Positions 24,711-37,600 are shown, counted from the stretch's first letter. The stretch: DNA of 64,000 nt from Lepeophtheirus salmonis (GCF_016086655.4 NC_052131.2:39123705-39187704), one strand, 5' to 3'. The notes: a model not told the origin generated them from the sequence alone. Numbers and translations: made by a program.

Positions 24711-26204
24711 TCATCAAATCATTGTCACTCGAATCTTCTTCAACTCTGGCCATAACGCAAAATAAAAAGAAATACCAAAAACAATATATATTTTTAAATT
24801 ATACATTGAATTTTGATCAAAATACACTCAAAAATGATACTCAAAAAATTTAAATGAGAGTTGGAAGACTTTGGTAAATCGAAATCGAACAATGCATTCC
24901 CACTGAAAGTCTTCAGGATCATATTTTTGAAAAAAATACACAATGGTTAAAATTACTTTTTATTTTAGAAAAATAGTCCTTAAATTTTTTTAATTAACCA
25001 TGTATACTGTATTGTATCTCAAAAAATCAAACTATATAATTATAAAAACGGAGGAAAGGGAGTCATATTCAAAAAATTCAGATAAGTAAATATATTAAAT
25101 ACGTCATGTACAAGTTCGGATTTTGTGGCACATTATAAAGTTCATTTGCCTGTAGTTCCTGTTCGTTTATTATAAAAAAGGAATAAAATGTTAGAATTTA
25201 CTAAAAACTAGATAATCAAAATGAGTGCTAATATAACTAAATGACTCGTTGGGTACGTTCAAGTTATAATACGGAATATTTTGTCCTCTATTTCATTATT
25301 CCTCATTATTATAAAAATTGATGGTACGCAGAAAATTTGGAATATTAATTCAGTTTTATGAAGATTCAAATTTAAAATGACGAGTATCAAAGTATATTAG
25401 GGATTATAGTTTAAAAAAAAATTCGATCTACTTATTATATAGCTAAATTCCATCATAGCTGGATCCACTGCTTCTTTGTATTATGAGTTTCTGAAAACTT
25501 TTAATAATGATGCTATCAAAACTTTAAAACTGAATGACATTTCCACTTAAAACACCAGAATACATTTGAATATCCTGAAAATATATACTTTGAAAAACTT
25601 CCTATCTGATCCAACTTTAAATATAGTTCACTAAACAGTCCTAATCAAATATACAATAAGAAAATAATTAATCAAGCTTTGCATGTTCTCCGTCGTGTGA
25701 GGACATAAGAACTCAACATTCACAAACTGATATTGTTAAGCAAATAAAAACAAAATTCGCTCTAAAACGCAGAGTTATCAAGTTTTACGCTTTACCAATC
25801 AAAACTTTGTATAATATCTTATTTAAGACCATAATTTTTCAAATGAAATCCAACCACCCCAGCCATAAATATTACAAAACAAGGCACAATTATTAGTTAA
25901 CGGCACGTTTAATATTTAATCAAGAGCCAATAAATATTTAAAAAAAAATTTTTATTTAAAAATTTGAGAGCACAGTTTTGTTATTAGTTGGAGTTTCTTT
26001 AAATGACTCACAATGAATAGTGTAAATACTACTTATGAAAAAAATAGGTGATTACAGGCTTGAGTTTTGACATCATGATGTAAGATTAAAAATCTCACAC
26101 CGAACTCTTTTCAAAACTAAAGAGCCATGAAAATGTGTGTTACTTAATTCAATACATTTCAAATTTAAAAATAATAACTACCTCATTTAGCCCATGAGGG
26201 TACC
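24711..26204. other. No gene seen; AT-rich intergenic
   Basis: Nothing recognised. The same holds for 22116-23014 and 23981-24529. Confidence 0.5.
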
Positions 26205-28100
26205 ATAAGGGTGATAATTTTGATAAAAATACAAAAGCGTGCGAGGAGAAGAGAAGAAATACTTATGGCATCATTGATTAAATAATATATCTTCTATCAG
26301 GAACATTATCGTTCCTGCCTTTATTATTCAATATCAATATAATATTAGATACTGATAGTCGATAGAGAACTGAATAAAATGCCTAAAATAACGTCGCCTT
26401 CTGTCTGAATTTCTGGAAATGGAGGCCCAGGAATTTGGAAAATACTTACCGGATGAGAAACAGATGACTTGTCGGATTTATCGATATAAATGTGCCTTTA
26501 GTTCCCTGTCTAGAATTACACGCCACTCATTATCCTCATCTCATATCAAGAGTATGGATATTCATCTATAAAATCAAGTTAATGATGAATACATCAAGGC
26601 AGACTTTGACTTTGATCTCACAAAGATGCTTATTGCATGTAATATAACCTTATCCATTGATAATCATCCTACGTTCAAAAAATTTATGGAGAAATACACG
26701 AAGTAAATTCTTCCCTTCCCGAAGAACCATCATTAATTAATGGAGGATGTTGGTAATTATGTCATTTCTAGAAGTACCCCCATTGTCAATTGTGAAGTTA
26801 AGATAATATTCAGCATGTTTAGAGTCATCCACATCAAATTACGCAATGGAATATAACAGTAAGTATTCATTTAAAAAAAAATCTAATCATAAAATATGAT
26901 ACTATTTTAGCTAAAATTATCAAGAATTATGATACACAACTCATTAAATGGCAAAAACAAGTGCTTAAATGGTCACAACAACGGGAGTAGTAGCTTTGGA
27001 TGGTTTGCAACTAGTTTGTCGACATTCGTTTCTTCACTTAAAGACTTGGGTATGATCATTAGGTTTTCCAATATTACATAGTCAATAAATATTACTTTTT
27101 CATCACTTAAGGATTAGCTATGGTTGATAAGTCCCAAGAAATGGTGTTAAAAAAACTCGTAAAAGGCAAAAACAACTGTTTAAATGGTCAAAACAACGGG
27201 GTAGTTACATTGGGTGTAACATTATAATTATCAATTGTGCGTATCCTTCATGATAATAGTATGTTGTTATACATGCATAAATAACGGGGGGAAATCTTTT
27301 TTGATGCCCGTAATAAGGAGTAATATCGCCGGACATTACTACATAATTAGCTTTTGCACGAAATCTTTACGATGGATTTAATTCTAACATTTTTTTATTA
27401 GTATGTTTATTGTCTAATTTTATGATTTTGACATTTACTTTATTATTAATAATTATTTAGATCTCATCCGTTGAGATATATCTATCATGTGCACAATTGT
27501 ATATAGCAACTTCCACATTATGAAAAAAGGGTGATTACCTTTTTGATTAAAATCCACGTCTGGCTTGTGTTTAGCAACTTAAAGTTATGACATATATAAC
27601 TGGATTCCGATGTCAGAACAAGAAAATATTATTTAGATCAATCTATTATTTCAATATTCTGTATTTATAATTTATTGTTATTATTAGTTATATGATTACA
27701 ATTGTTTAATTTTGTATATCTAACATAAATGTATGATGGTTTATTTTTTATTATGTAGATTATATTTAATTTAAGCCTTCTTTTTAAATTTGGAACTTGT
27801 AATATATTTTGAAATACTCTACTTTGTCGTTTCATTAGTTATTATTCTGAGCATATGGTTCATAATGAATTACAATTTAATGGAGTGTGACGTTTTCTAA
27901 TCTACTGTAACGGATAAAAAACGTCTAAGTCAATTATACGTATTATATACATTTTTCTAATATATACTTCCGTTATACCCTCAAAAATCCTAATAAAGCA
28001 GGCAGCGGATAATCACATCAGTATTTTAAACAATGATACCATAAGTCTTTCTCCCCCCCTTCTCCTGGCACGCGTTTTTCTCTACAGAATTATTAACTTT
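26205..28100 (+). mobile_element. hAT-like element with inverted ends and a transposase N-terminal fragment
   Basis: About 80 bp at 26210-26290 pairs inversely with 28020-28095; shared words are GCGTGC, AGGAGAAG, ACTTATGG and ATCATTG. Inside, from 26379, plus-strand codons read KYLPDEKQMTC, a Cys/His cluster with TRHSLSSSH, then LTKMLIACNITLSIDNHPTF and KKFMEKYT. These resemble the start of the same CGGBP1-like transposase type seen at 11540-12660. Stops interrupt it, and the catalytic part is missing. From 26760 on the interior is non-coding and includes a ~55-bp direct repeat (26944-27000 and 27161-27215). Confidence 0.55.
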
Positions 28101-28184
28101 ACGGCTATCCATAATGACTACACTTCATATGTATGGAGTAAACATGTACGGGTATTGCTTCAATTTAAAAAAATTGCAATATAT

Positions 28185-28580
28185 ACAGGGCAGCAGGAGC
28201 TTCTGTTGAGTCATCAAAGATATTTGTAGCCTTGTGTTGTCATGTTGTTTCTTATTCACCATTGATGACCGTTTCTGTTCAGCTATTAGCTTCAAACGGT
28301 CGAGTTGTTCACAGTAGAGTGAAGAATTGAGCGGGGGAAAAAATCATTCGAAACACTGGTGTGCAATACAAACCGAAAGTATATCGGCTCTGTATACATT
28401 GCAAATTTTCATTGTCACTTTTGACGCATTTTTGCCTTTCAGGTAGTAAATATATGGATAATTTCTTCCATTGAGACCCCCATACTCGACACAAAATAAT
28501 TCATGACTGAACCGGCCAAGCGCAATGCTGACTGAAAAGTGTTTGTAGTATAGGCTCACACCTTTATAACGCTTTATCTT
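28185..28580 (-). pseudogene. Mariner transposase relic with internal deletion
   Basis: Minus-strand codons from 28559 give MSLYYKHFSV, then LKGKNASKVTMKICNVY and AHQCFE, which match the mariner N-terminal helix-turn-helix region. Near 28290-28190 another frame gives NKKQHDNTRLQISLMTQQKL, corresponding to the catalytic HxDNARPH region with changed residues. The long middle of the protein is absent. The left boundary shows CAGGGCAGCAG after TATA. Confidence 0.65.
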
Positions 28581-30689
28581 ATGACCTAATGAGTCCCATA
28601 ATGAAATAAATGTAGTTAGTGAACAAGAAAAAGAAAAAAAGGGCGGGTAATACGAAATTATTTCTTCCTCAACCTGTTATATTGTTTTTCCCTCGATACA
28701 AAATAAAACATGGGAATTTCTATAAAAGTGATAAAATTGAGATTGCGTCCTTCTTTTTATTATGAACTTGGGCATAAAACGGTAAACTTCAAGATAATAA
28801 CTAACTTTAGTATCAAAAATGTAAGTAAGAGGCTTTAGATGAAAATAAGTTATAAAAAATATTTGTCCAGAAGTTGTTTGCAATATATCGTTCGAAAATA
28901 GTAGGCACAATATTTTATTAATGTGCCACTTAATGATTGAAACTCTCTATACTTTCCAAAAGTACAGTTTCAGAGGTGGTGCAAGACTTATTCACTACAT
29001 GGTATGACTCCTACATGGCATTACTTTCAATTTATTATGCAATCTTTGACGTCAGTAAAAAAGCTTTATCAGATGAATTACGATAATATAATTAATTTAT
29101 ACATTATGAGATGTACAGATTGCAACCTACAAACTTATATAAGGCTTTTTAATTTAATTTGACTCTCTGTAATTTTTTACTTGTATTCATGCATTTTCTG
29201 TCCTTGATTTTCAATTAAATGTCTATTCATTTTTGTCATATATCAGTGATAAGGATTTATTTCTATTTACAAATTATTGATCAGATTTGAATGTGGTTAG
29301 ATTAAGAGAGCCTTTCAATGACCTAGTTTGATTTACTTTATTAACAAAGCTATAACTTACAATAAATATTTATGAACTATTTAGGTTTTTCCAGTAAATG
29401 TAATCAAATAGGTTGTTAAAAGTTAAATATTTATTACTGTTTGGCATACATGCATAAAATAAAATTGTACAAAAATAAAACAACGAACACGACCACACAA
29501 CGGGGCATTTGTGCTACTGCAGTAGATTATGAAACCTAGTTTACATAATTTTTTTAATATCAATCATAGGTAATAACTAATAATATATTAAATTGTATAG
29601 AGGGAGCCACATAAACCTTATTCATAGACATACAAAAGGGAATTTTGTAATGACTAGTACTTTTGATTAATTAATTAATTGTCCATATGAAAATTAAAAC
29701 CCCTAATCAATTCAACGATTTCGAATAAGGAATTAAAGCCCTAAGAACTCCCTCAATGACTAAATGATTAAATCTATGGTGATTTACATAAGCCCGACAA
29801 TCTGCTTGCCTCTTATATCATAGGAGCAAACCTAAAGTAATTTTACTCTCTCACTAACAACTATTTTTCTTATAATTATTTTCAGAAGGACTCCACTGAT
29901 TTTTGACAGATAACCTAGCTCATTGAAAAATTAACTTCCCAGACATAATACCCTTATGCCAACCCTTGTAATTAAAAATATGAGAGTTATACTCCTAATA
30001 TGAACCTTCATTACATAAATAAAACCCTACCAGTATTAATAATTTCTAAACTATACAAATTCTTACTCTGCCTTATTATTTCCTCCTATTATGGTTTGGG
30101 TATATATATACTATTTAAGGGGAGAGGGGTAATGGCAAAATACTGAATAAATTATTAAACACATTGTGATAAAAAATGGTTGTATTGATAAGGACCTATT
30201 CATTAATTTGTACTTTGGTGATGAAGAAGTAACAAAAACTATAAATTTACTTGGAAGGTAGATATTTCGTAACAAACTTGATGCCTTCAGCGTACTTGGC
30301 CCGGGAAGAGAAGTCTAACAACAGTCTGAATTTATCTGTAGGTGATGGTGATCTCTTATTTTAATGAGAGATGCGTAGAGATTTGGCAGCGATTATTTTT
30401 TAAATGTCGTTCACGAAAGAGTTAACTATGTTCATGGTCTTGGATGAAACACTAGTATCGGGGTGGACTTGTTTCAAGACTATGTAAATCTAGATGGTAT
30501 AGCATTCCTTCCTCTTACTGGACATTCTCTTTCCATCAGTCTTGGTTATATTATTTTGGGATTTTCCCGCCTTCTTGGTGCCTCTCTATTAGACTCTCAT
30601 TTTAATATATTTTTGAGTGTATTTTCATCGAAATTCAAAAAAATATATTGTTTTGGTATTTCCTTTTATTTTGCTTAATGAACAGAGTT
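28581..30689. other. No gene seen; AT-rich intergenic
   Basis: Short open frames (28910-28677, 30463-30678) have no recognised motif or gene-like context. The stretches 30891-31254 and 31841-33444 are similar. Confidence 0.45.
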
Positions 30690-30890
30690 GGAATAGATTC
30701 ATCTGACCATGACTTGATGACTTGTCCAAAACTTGAATGGACTTATGATCAGAAGTGAGGACATGGACTCAATAATTTTGAACAAACTTGACCTGGAGTC
30801 TATATTTTGAAGACTTGGGAGTTGCTATTCGACTTGAACACATAATTAAAATTCGAGACTTAGCTGGTGTAGTAGCTGCAAGTGAGTCAA
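30690..30890 (+). repeat. GACTTG-word repeat (copy 3)
   Basis: It contains repeated TGACTTG, ACTTGAATGGACTT and GACTTGGGAG words and matches the inverted copy at 24530-24710. Confidence 0.7.
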
Positions 30891-31254
30891 TAGAAAAAAT
30901 AATTTTATATTAAATATCTGCGAATCAATTTTCTTTAAAATAATATTTAAATTCAAACTTGGGCATTTCTATGTATATTAATAAAACAAAGTTTCTTTGT
31001 CCGTGGATGCCTCATTTATGAGTATTTAAGCAAGAAAAACTTAGTAAAAGGGATGTGTAGGTAAAGTTCAGAGTGGCATACTAAGAAAGAAAAGAAAAGG
31101 GGAGTACAAATCTATTACTGAGCGGAAAACTGAAGACAATAACTGAAAATCCCTCAACTGTGAGTAATATTATTACGTTACAATTTCCTCGCATTTTTTA
31201 AAATTCAATCTAATCTTATAAGAAATGGATCGAGAGGATTGGAAAGGTCCCTCC

Positions 31255-31840
31255 TTACCCCTGGGAGATAAATAACTGAGGCCCTCTTAAAATATATTCA
31301 TCTCCCTCCTCATATTGTCTAGTGCCATGGGGCTAGTGTGGGATTGTCAAAAACCACCACCACCAATACATCCAAGGAACCCCTCCAATACCAAAAAATA
31401 GTTTAAGCCCTCGATTTGCAAATTGAAAACCGTATTTTTGCTATGTTTTACGCCATTTAACTGTTTTTTTCTTATGGATACTACGTTACATGTAAATAAA
31501 ATTATTCAATAGTCATATGAATAATTACTTTTTCTTTAATTTTGTAATGGGTTCACTCAATTTTAAAAATAACTTTCTTGTTAAAGGATAGAGTATCTAA
31601 CTTATTTCTGTTGGAAATAATTTATCTAATCCTGTGAATAAATGGTAACCCGAGGGCTTGGAACTATTTTTTTTTAAATATAAGACGGGTTCCTTGGATG
31701 TATTTCATGCTTTGGCGGTGGTTTTTAACTGTCCCCCCTACCCACAGGACAAGGGCCAATCCGAGGGCGGAGAGTATTCAACCATATTTTAAGAGACCCT
31801 AAGCTATTTATTTCGCCTCTGCCTCCTCCTCCTATATTGC
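31255..31840. repeat. Imperfect fold-back element, ~170-200-bp arms
   Basis: The arm at 31255-31420 and the inverse of 31645-31840 share AAAAACCACC, ATACATCCAAGGAACCC, AAATAGTT..AAGCCCTCG and CTCTTAAAATAT. The centre (about 31425-31640) is AT-rich and non-coding. Confidence 0.65.
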
Positions 31841-33446
31841 AATAATATTTCTAACACTTGAGGGTACTCCATAGAGGATGGAACAAACAAATAGATTATA
31901 TATTTGTCATAAATAATATCAAGGGAATTTATAATTTGTTTTTATTCGACTTGAAGTTTGATCAAAATACGGGTAATTTTCCTAACTGGCAATTTTACTC
32001 CCCCACAATTTTCTTCCGAGCAGTTTTCATAGTACCATATCAAAATAATAAAATAAAGTTTGTCTGTCAGTGTGTTGTCCAGGCCTAATAACTCCGAGCA
32101 ATGTCGTGTGTATTAATCACTAGTCACATTCCAATGTTATAAATCTTTCCATGCAGGGCCTTACCCATTTTTAGCCGAATACCACCTCTGCAGACAATTG
32201 CCCAATTTTTATTTCCCACAATTTAATATCTTTATAAAATCATAAAAAAGACACAAGAATATTTTATTTTGGCTAACAAGTAAAATTATTTTCAATAGTA
32301 ATAGTAAAAACTATTAGAAGATCTTCTAAAATATTAATATAATTAATAGAAAGCATTACATTAGAAAAATGTCCAAAGATAACTTTTAATATAATAGATA
32401 TTTGATATAGAGATGATGAGTTATTTTCAAAATCATTTTTTGCTTTATAACTAGAGTCAACGTCCATTTTCCAAAATTTGCTATTATGAAGAGTTATTTA
32501 TCAAGAAAGGGTATATTGAATATTTATTGAAAATTAATTCTTGTTGAATATATTTTCCCTTTATTTTGCTCACTTTAATGACTCAAAAACTCCAACAGCC
32601 TTTCAGATCCTGACTTGTTGACTGTCTTTTATTCTTAATTAACAAATAATGATTCCGAAAGGAATCATTACACATTGATTCTTACAGTAGTTAAATACAT
32701 AAATCCATAATTTAAGAAATAATTTAAGGCTTTTATCATACATATAATTTTGCTTTTCGAATGTTTTTTGACATGAAATTTTAATTGGAATTGATCTCTA
32801 ACCACTCGAAACTTGATAAAGTTGTTTAGTTATTATAAAATGACTGAGCGATACAAGATAATAACTGATAAAGGATATTGCTTCGGAGACAGTAGGAGTC
32901 TCCTCGAGGACAATCTACACTTTGTCAGATCACCTGAAGTATAACTGATATACAATTTCATCAATTTTTTAAACTGTTTGTGGGTGTACTTGTTATCATG
33001 TTATTATATGTAGATAAAAGGGGTTTCGATATGTATGACTTATCAATAACAGAAAGGGGAAACAATTGGTCATGTAATTGATCAATGACACACAAAAAAA
33101 TAAATGACAGTGGGGGTAGATATGCTTAAAAACATATAAGTAGGTCAAAGTATTACTTAATTTCTTAAGTCATTACTTCTATTTCAATTATATGTTAAAT
33201 ATCAATAAAAAGTAAAAACTAACAGGTTTGCTCAATATTATTATTTACACTAATTGCCTTATTTTAAGGGCTCAGTAAATCACCGTACATTAGTTAAGTA
33301 CTTTAATGCGGATAAATAAATAGCGATGCTAATGAGTTCCATTTTTTAGCTCACCCATTTTTTGGGATTTGGTAAACGGAAGAGTGAATTGCTAAACTAC
33401 TATAACTATTATTTAATTGCGGAGAAGTGAACTTCCTTTTCTACTA

Positions 33447-34357
33447 CAGGGTGAGGAATCAAGAATATTTTAAAAATTGAAAAGCCGTTTTTGCTTTAAT
33501 ATTTATTTCATTTTGTGCCATTTTTATGGCAAACTTTTGAAGCAAAAGTTGGTCATTCAACATTTTCTATAATTTTTATTCACTATGTCCCCCTCCATTC
33601 TGAATGATGGCTTCAATACGGAGACGACAAACAGAAGCACGGCTTGCCTTGATAAAGTCCGAGGACAAGTTGTTCCACTCCTCCCTGAGTACGGCCTTTA
33701 GGCCATCAACATTTGTGTGAGTAGTCTTGTTCTTTTTACCCTCCAAGACGTAGCAAACAGCGAAGTCTATGGGGGTGCCGTCGAGTGTGAATAAACACTA
33801 GAAGTCTGCAGGCCAGAAGGGAGCCACGTTCTCTCTGCAGAAATAATGCACCTTATTGCACGTGTGTGCTGGGGCACCGTCTTCGGTAAACACATAGTTG
33901 TCCCTGGGGAACAAGTTCTTCAACCATGGCAAGGCATGGTACCTGAGGACCTTGTAGTAGACGTCCGTGTTGACGTTCTCGTTGGCCTAGAAGAAGTATG
34001 GAGGTATCTTGCTACTGTCGGACGCCACGACGTTGAGAACCATGAACTGAGCTGAATATTTGGTACTGAAGGTTCTCTCTACCTGAGCTCTTGATTAAGC
34101 TAAAAATCGATCATTTGTCTTACTCATAACAGCGTCCACTATGAAGATCTTCTTGCCGGAGATCCACTTGTGCGCGGAGGAGATTGCACATATTTTGCTT
34201 TTTGCTCAGACATTTTTGATTGCACAAAAACAAAACAAACATTCAATGTCAGCTTTTTGTTAGTTCTTTCGAATGGCGCCAAGTATAAATTCTTAAACTT
34301 TTAAAACTGAGGCTAGACGGCCTCAAAGATGATTCTAATTTTTGATTTATCACCCTG
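33447..34357 (-). mobile_element. Deleted mariner-like element with both TIRs and TA target duplication
   Basis: TIRs start CAGGGTGA.. at 33447 and inversely at 34357, each flanked by TA (33445-33446 and 34358-34359). On the minus strand a start region (MSEQKAKYVQ near 34215) is joined by deletion to GKKIFIVDAVMSKTND. Frames then give VLNVVASDSSKIPPYFF, YYKVLRYHALPWLKNLF, DNYVFTEDGAPAHT (catalytic Asp), FWPADF, a PIDFAVCYVLEGKKN segment, LREEWNNLS and RRIEAIIQNGGGH. The N-terminal DNA-binding part is mostly lost, and stops occur. The element is 911 bp, shorter than an intact mariner of about 1.3 kb. Confidence 0.85.
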
Positions 34358-34383
34358 TACATACATTTATCAGAGTTAAATAC

Positions 34384-34590
34384 GAAACAGGGTTGAACAT
34401 TTACGTATAAAATAAAAGACAGAGAGTAATCCTGAGGATTGGTTGCGGAGTTATAATTGTAAGTTCTTGTTGGACACCGAGTAAAATTGATATCGGAGTA
34501 ATTTTTGCCAATGTTCTTGTTTATTTCCTTCTCTCCTCCCCTTCGTTACAGTTGGTTGTAGCTGATCTAATGAAACGTCGTAGCGGATAA
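34384..34590 (+). repeat. Dispersed repeat families A then B (order permuted)
   Basis: A at 34384-34516 (GTTGAACATTTACG, AGAGAGTAATCCTGAGGATT, GGAGTTATAATT) is followed by B at 34519-34590 (TTTATTTCCTTCTCTCC to GTAGCGGATAAG). In the copy at 20440-20975 the order is B then A. It starts just right of the mariner element. Confidence 0.7.
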
Positions 34591-34819
34591 GCTGTTCTCC
34601 TACAAGACATTGCTCAAATTGCATTAAAATCGTTTTTTTCTTTTGAAATAATGATATAATTATTCTCTTGCCTCATATCATCAATTTCTAACAAAAAACA
34701 ACAACAACAATAATATACAATATCCTTTAGGAAAAATGGCTTTAAGGCAAAAGTACCAAGTGCGCTTTTGGCCTTATCAATGTTGTAAACCAATATATTA
34801 AAGAGGATGTCAAGAAAAA

Positions 34820-35340
34820 AAAGGCAGGGAAAAATGGCACCGGAAAAAATGTCAAGGAAAAAATTGGAAAAAAAGGAGGAAAAGTGTGTAAGTTGAAAAA
34901 ATGGCAATATTCTTTTAAACTGATATAATAACTATCACCAATATACTGAATATTACTTTACAAGAAAAATAAACAAACACAACAGTGGTTCCAATGGAAG
35001 AAGTGCTAATCACTTAGTTCTTCATTATCAATTATAATATCGTTAGACATGATGGAGGATTATTCATATTGGACAAGACTCTGGGATTGACGGACAAGGA
35101 TTTCCATAATACTAGGCAAGTGCAGCGATTTCCACTTCATTATGATCCAGGATGTGTCAGAAGAAGAGGTAGTTGACTGTGGAGCAAAAAACCACCGAGA
35201 AGATTCGGGCAGGTTGTCAAAGGTCGAGTCGTTGGAGAGTGCGAGGAAAACTGTAAAGCTCAGTACAGTTGGATCAATCTGAAATTGCAATAGAACGTCT
35301 TCCTTACCTTCTTTATTGTGCAAAGAGAACAATACATGCT
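34820..35340 (-). repeat. Inverted duplication, left arm, with a 91-codon minus-strand frame
   Basis: The arm is the inverse of 37140-37600. Minus-strand 35332-35060 encodes a hydrophobic and Ser-rich 90-residue frame (LSFTVFLALSNDSTF, NLPESSRWFFAPQ, WIIMKWKSLHLP). An acceptor-like TTGCAATTTCAG precedes ATTGATCC near 35282, where similarity to the other arm begins. I do not recognise the protein. It may be one exon of a gene or transposon coding DNA. Confidence 0.7.
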
Positions 35341-36134
35341 GTAACTACGTTTGTAGTAAATAATAATGGTTTTCAGTGATATTTATCAAAGAATATGAAT
35401 ATTACACTCTATATATTCATTCATTTCAATTTAGAATAAGAATCCGGCTCCAACTTCATTCACACGTAAAACAAATATTAATGTAAATTCCTTTCTCAAT
35501 GTTTAATTCTATCAATTAATGCATTTATTCAATAAATGTAAATACATATGTAATGGCGACAGAAACGGTTCTAAAAAAAATGTATTTGACACTCATGTAA
35601 TTATTTAATTTAGGTACGTATGGTTGGGGCCAACTCCATGGGAATGTTTCAGACCCTCAAAGATTTGAGGGTCTGTATTGTATTTTAAAAGTTTGGCATT
35701 TGTGTAACAGTTTTGTCTATTTAACTCTAGCTTTACATACCTTTCAACTACAGAGAAATAGAATCTTTTTTTATTTCTTTTGATCATGGTGGGTATTAGT
35801 TCATATCTGGTGAGCTTCAATACACTAATAATATTTTAAAGGCCCTTAAAATGTTCGTTTTATGAATAAAATAGATATGATCAAAATTGTGATTTTGATC
35901 GTTATTTTTGGCTTATGATATTTAAAAATGCTTTCAATTAATTGAGATCAAATATATATCCATGGGAAAAATAAAAAAAGTCACCAAAGAGGAATTAGAT
36001 AATCATAAAAGTTACATGTATAAAAAAGTTGTTATAAAAATGAATTTGATACATTAGTTATTATTTTAATTTTGAAGTATATCAAACATAATACATACAG
36101 ACAATTGGATAAATGGAGTGACCCCTTTTTAATT

Positions 36135-36370
36135 TAGATGTGTTTTTCATATTCTTAGATCAATTTTCATTCATAAAAGACAAAAATACTTCGATGTTCT
36201 CTAAGAATTAGGACAAAAGAAGAGATTCGAGATACTTTATCCTCAACAAGAGATGCTCGAATTCTAATATCTACCGGAATGATGACAGATTGAAACTGTA
36301 TCTGAAGATGAAAACCAATATAAGCCTTAAAAGAGTAGAGTCGACTCCTTCCTTGGGTGGGGGATCTTAT
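36135..36370 (-). repeat. Dispersed LTR-like repeat, copy 2, inverted
   Basis: The reverse complement reads AGAATTCGAGCATCTCTTG, GTCCTAATTCTTAGAGAAC and TCTTTTATGAATGAA. Over 36373-36167 one minus-strand frame happens to stay open for 68 codons. Confidence 0.55.
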
Positions 36371-37139
36371 CAATCCATATTACCAATTGAATAGATTCAA
36401 GAATTGAAACTATGAAGGTATCCTTTGACGGAGAGGTTGGAATTTAAATATTTCAAATATATGATTATTTATTACAAGGTCATTATAAGATATTGAAACC
36501 ATATACATTAACATAATTTTATTCTGTTTGCTTGCACAGCCCCATAAGATATAGGATCACTAAAGAAATAAAAAATCGAACAAAAATCTTAGAAGATACT
36601 TATTTTTTGAAAAGGGCTTTTTTTAAAATAATACATAGAATAAATTTCGATGATATTCCTTATCACTATGAATGATGAATAACTTAATAACTTTTTTTAA
36701 AGCATAGAGTGTTGTTTTTATCATTTTTCACCCTCCCCCCCCCAAAAAAAAAAAAATCGAGTTCAAAACAAGATACAGGATCAAAGAAACCACCTCATTA
36801 ATAAGCAAAATACACTTATTTATAAACTTTATTAATTGTATTTTTATTGGTAAATTTTTTAACAAATTCTTCCATTGTTTTAGACTTGAAATCGGATCAT
36901 GCAACCAGCACCTGACTGAACTGGGATATAGTTTTATGCCCAGCCACATTGCTTTCGCATAAGTAAAATAAGAATAATATCACTGAGGACCATTATTATT
37001 TATTACAAACGTAGGTACATATTCAAATGTCATAGTATCATACTAGAAAAATACACTTAAAAATTCGTTGAATAAGTCACTTTTCATGGTTTTTATAATT
37101 TGGCTCGATACATCGGAAGTATGAATTCACAGTCCTAGA

Positions 37140-37600
37140 AGGTTTATGAAGACTATTGCAATCTCAGATTGATCCAACTGTACTGAGCTTTACAGTTTTC
37201 CTCCCACTCTCCAACGACTCGACCTTTGACAACCTGCCCGAATCCTCTCAGTAGTTTTTTGCTACACAGCCAACCACCTCTTCTTCTGACACATCCTGGA
37301 TCATAATGAAGTGGAAATCGCTGCACTTGCCTATTACTATGGAAATCCTAGAGTCTTGTCCAATATGAATAATCCTCCATCATGTCTAATGATATTATAA
37401 TTGATAACAGATAATTAAGTTTATCAGCACTTCTTTACTTGGAACCATTGTCGTGTTGGTTTATTTTTCTTTTTCTTAATATGTATTATATTGGTGATAG
37501 TTATTATACCAGTTTAAAAGAATCTTACCATTTTTTCCCTTTAGTCACTTTGCCTTTTTTTTATCTTGCCATTTTTTTCGTTGAACTTTTTTATACGTTT
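37140..37600 (+). repeat. Inverted duplication, right arm (frame broken)
   Basis: The plus strand repeats the frame seen on the minus strand at 35282-35060 (LSFTVFLPLSNDSTFDNLPE, then SDTSWIIMKWKSLHLP). It has a stop directly after the Ser-Ser-Gln and further differences. The match continues past the frame to about 37600. Confidence 0.75.

Noticed and set aside
33846..34055. Plus-strand frame inside the mariner
   Set aside because: It is the complement of the transposase coding strand.
34614..34907. Phe-rich minus-strand frame of 97 codons
   Set aside because: It arises from purine-rich AAAAATGG sequence on the plus strand; low complexity, no motif.
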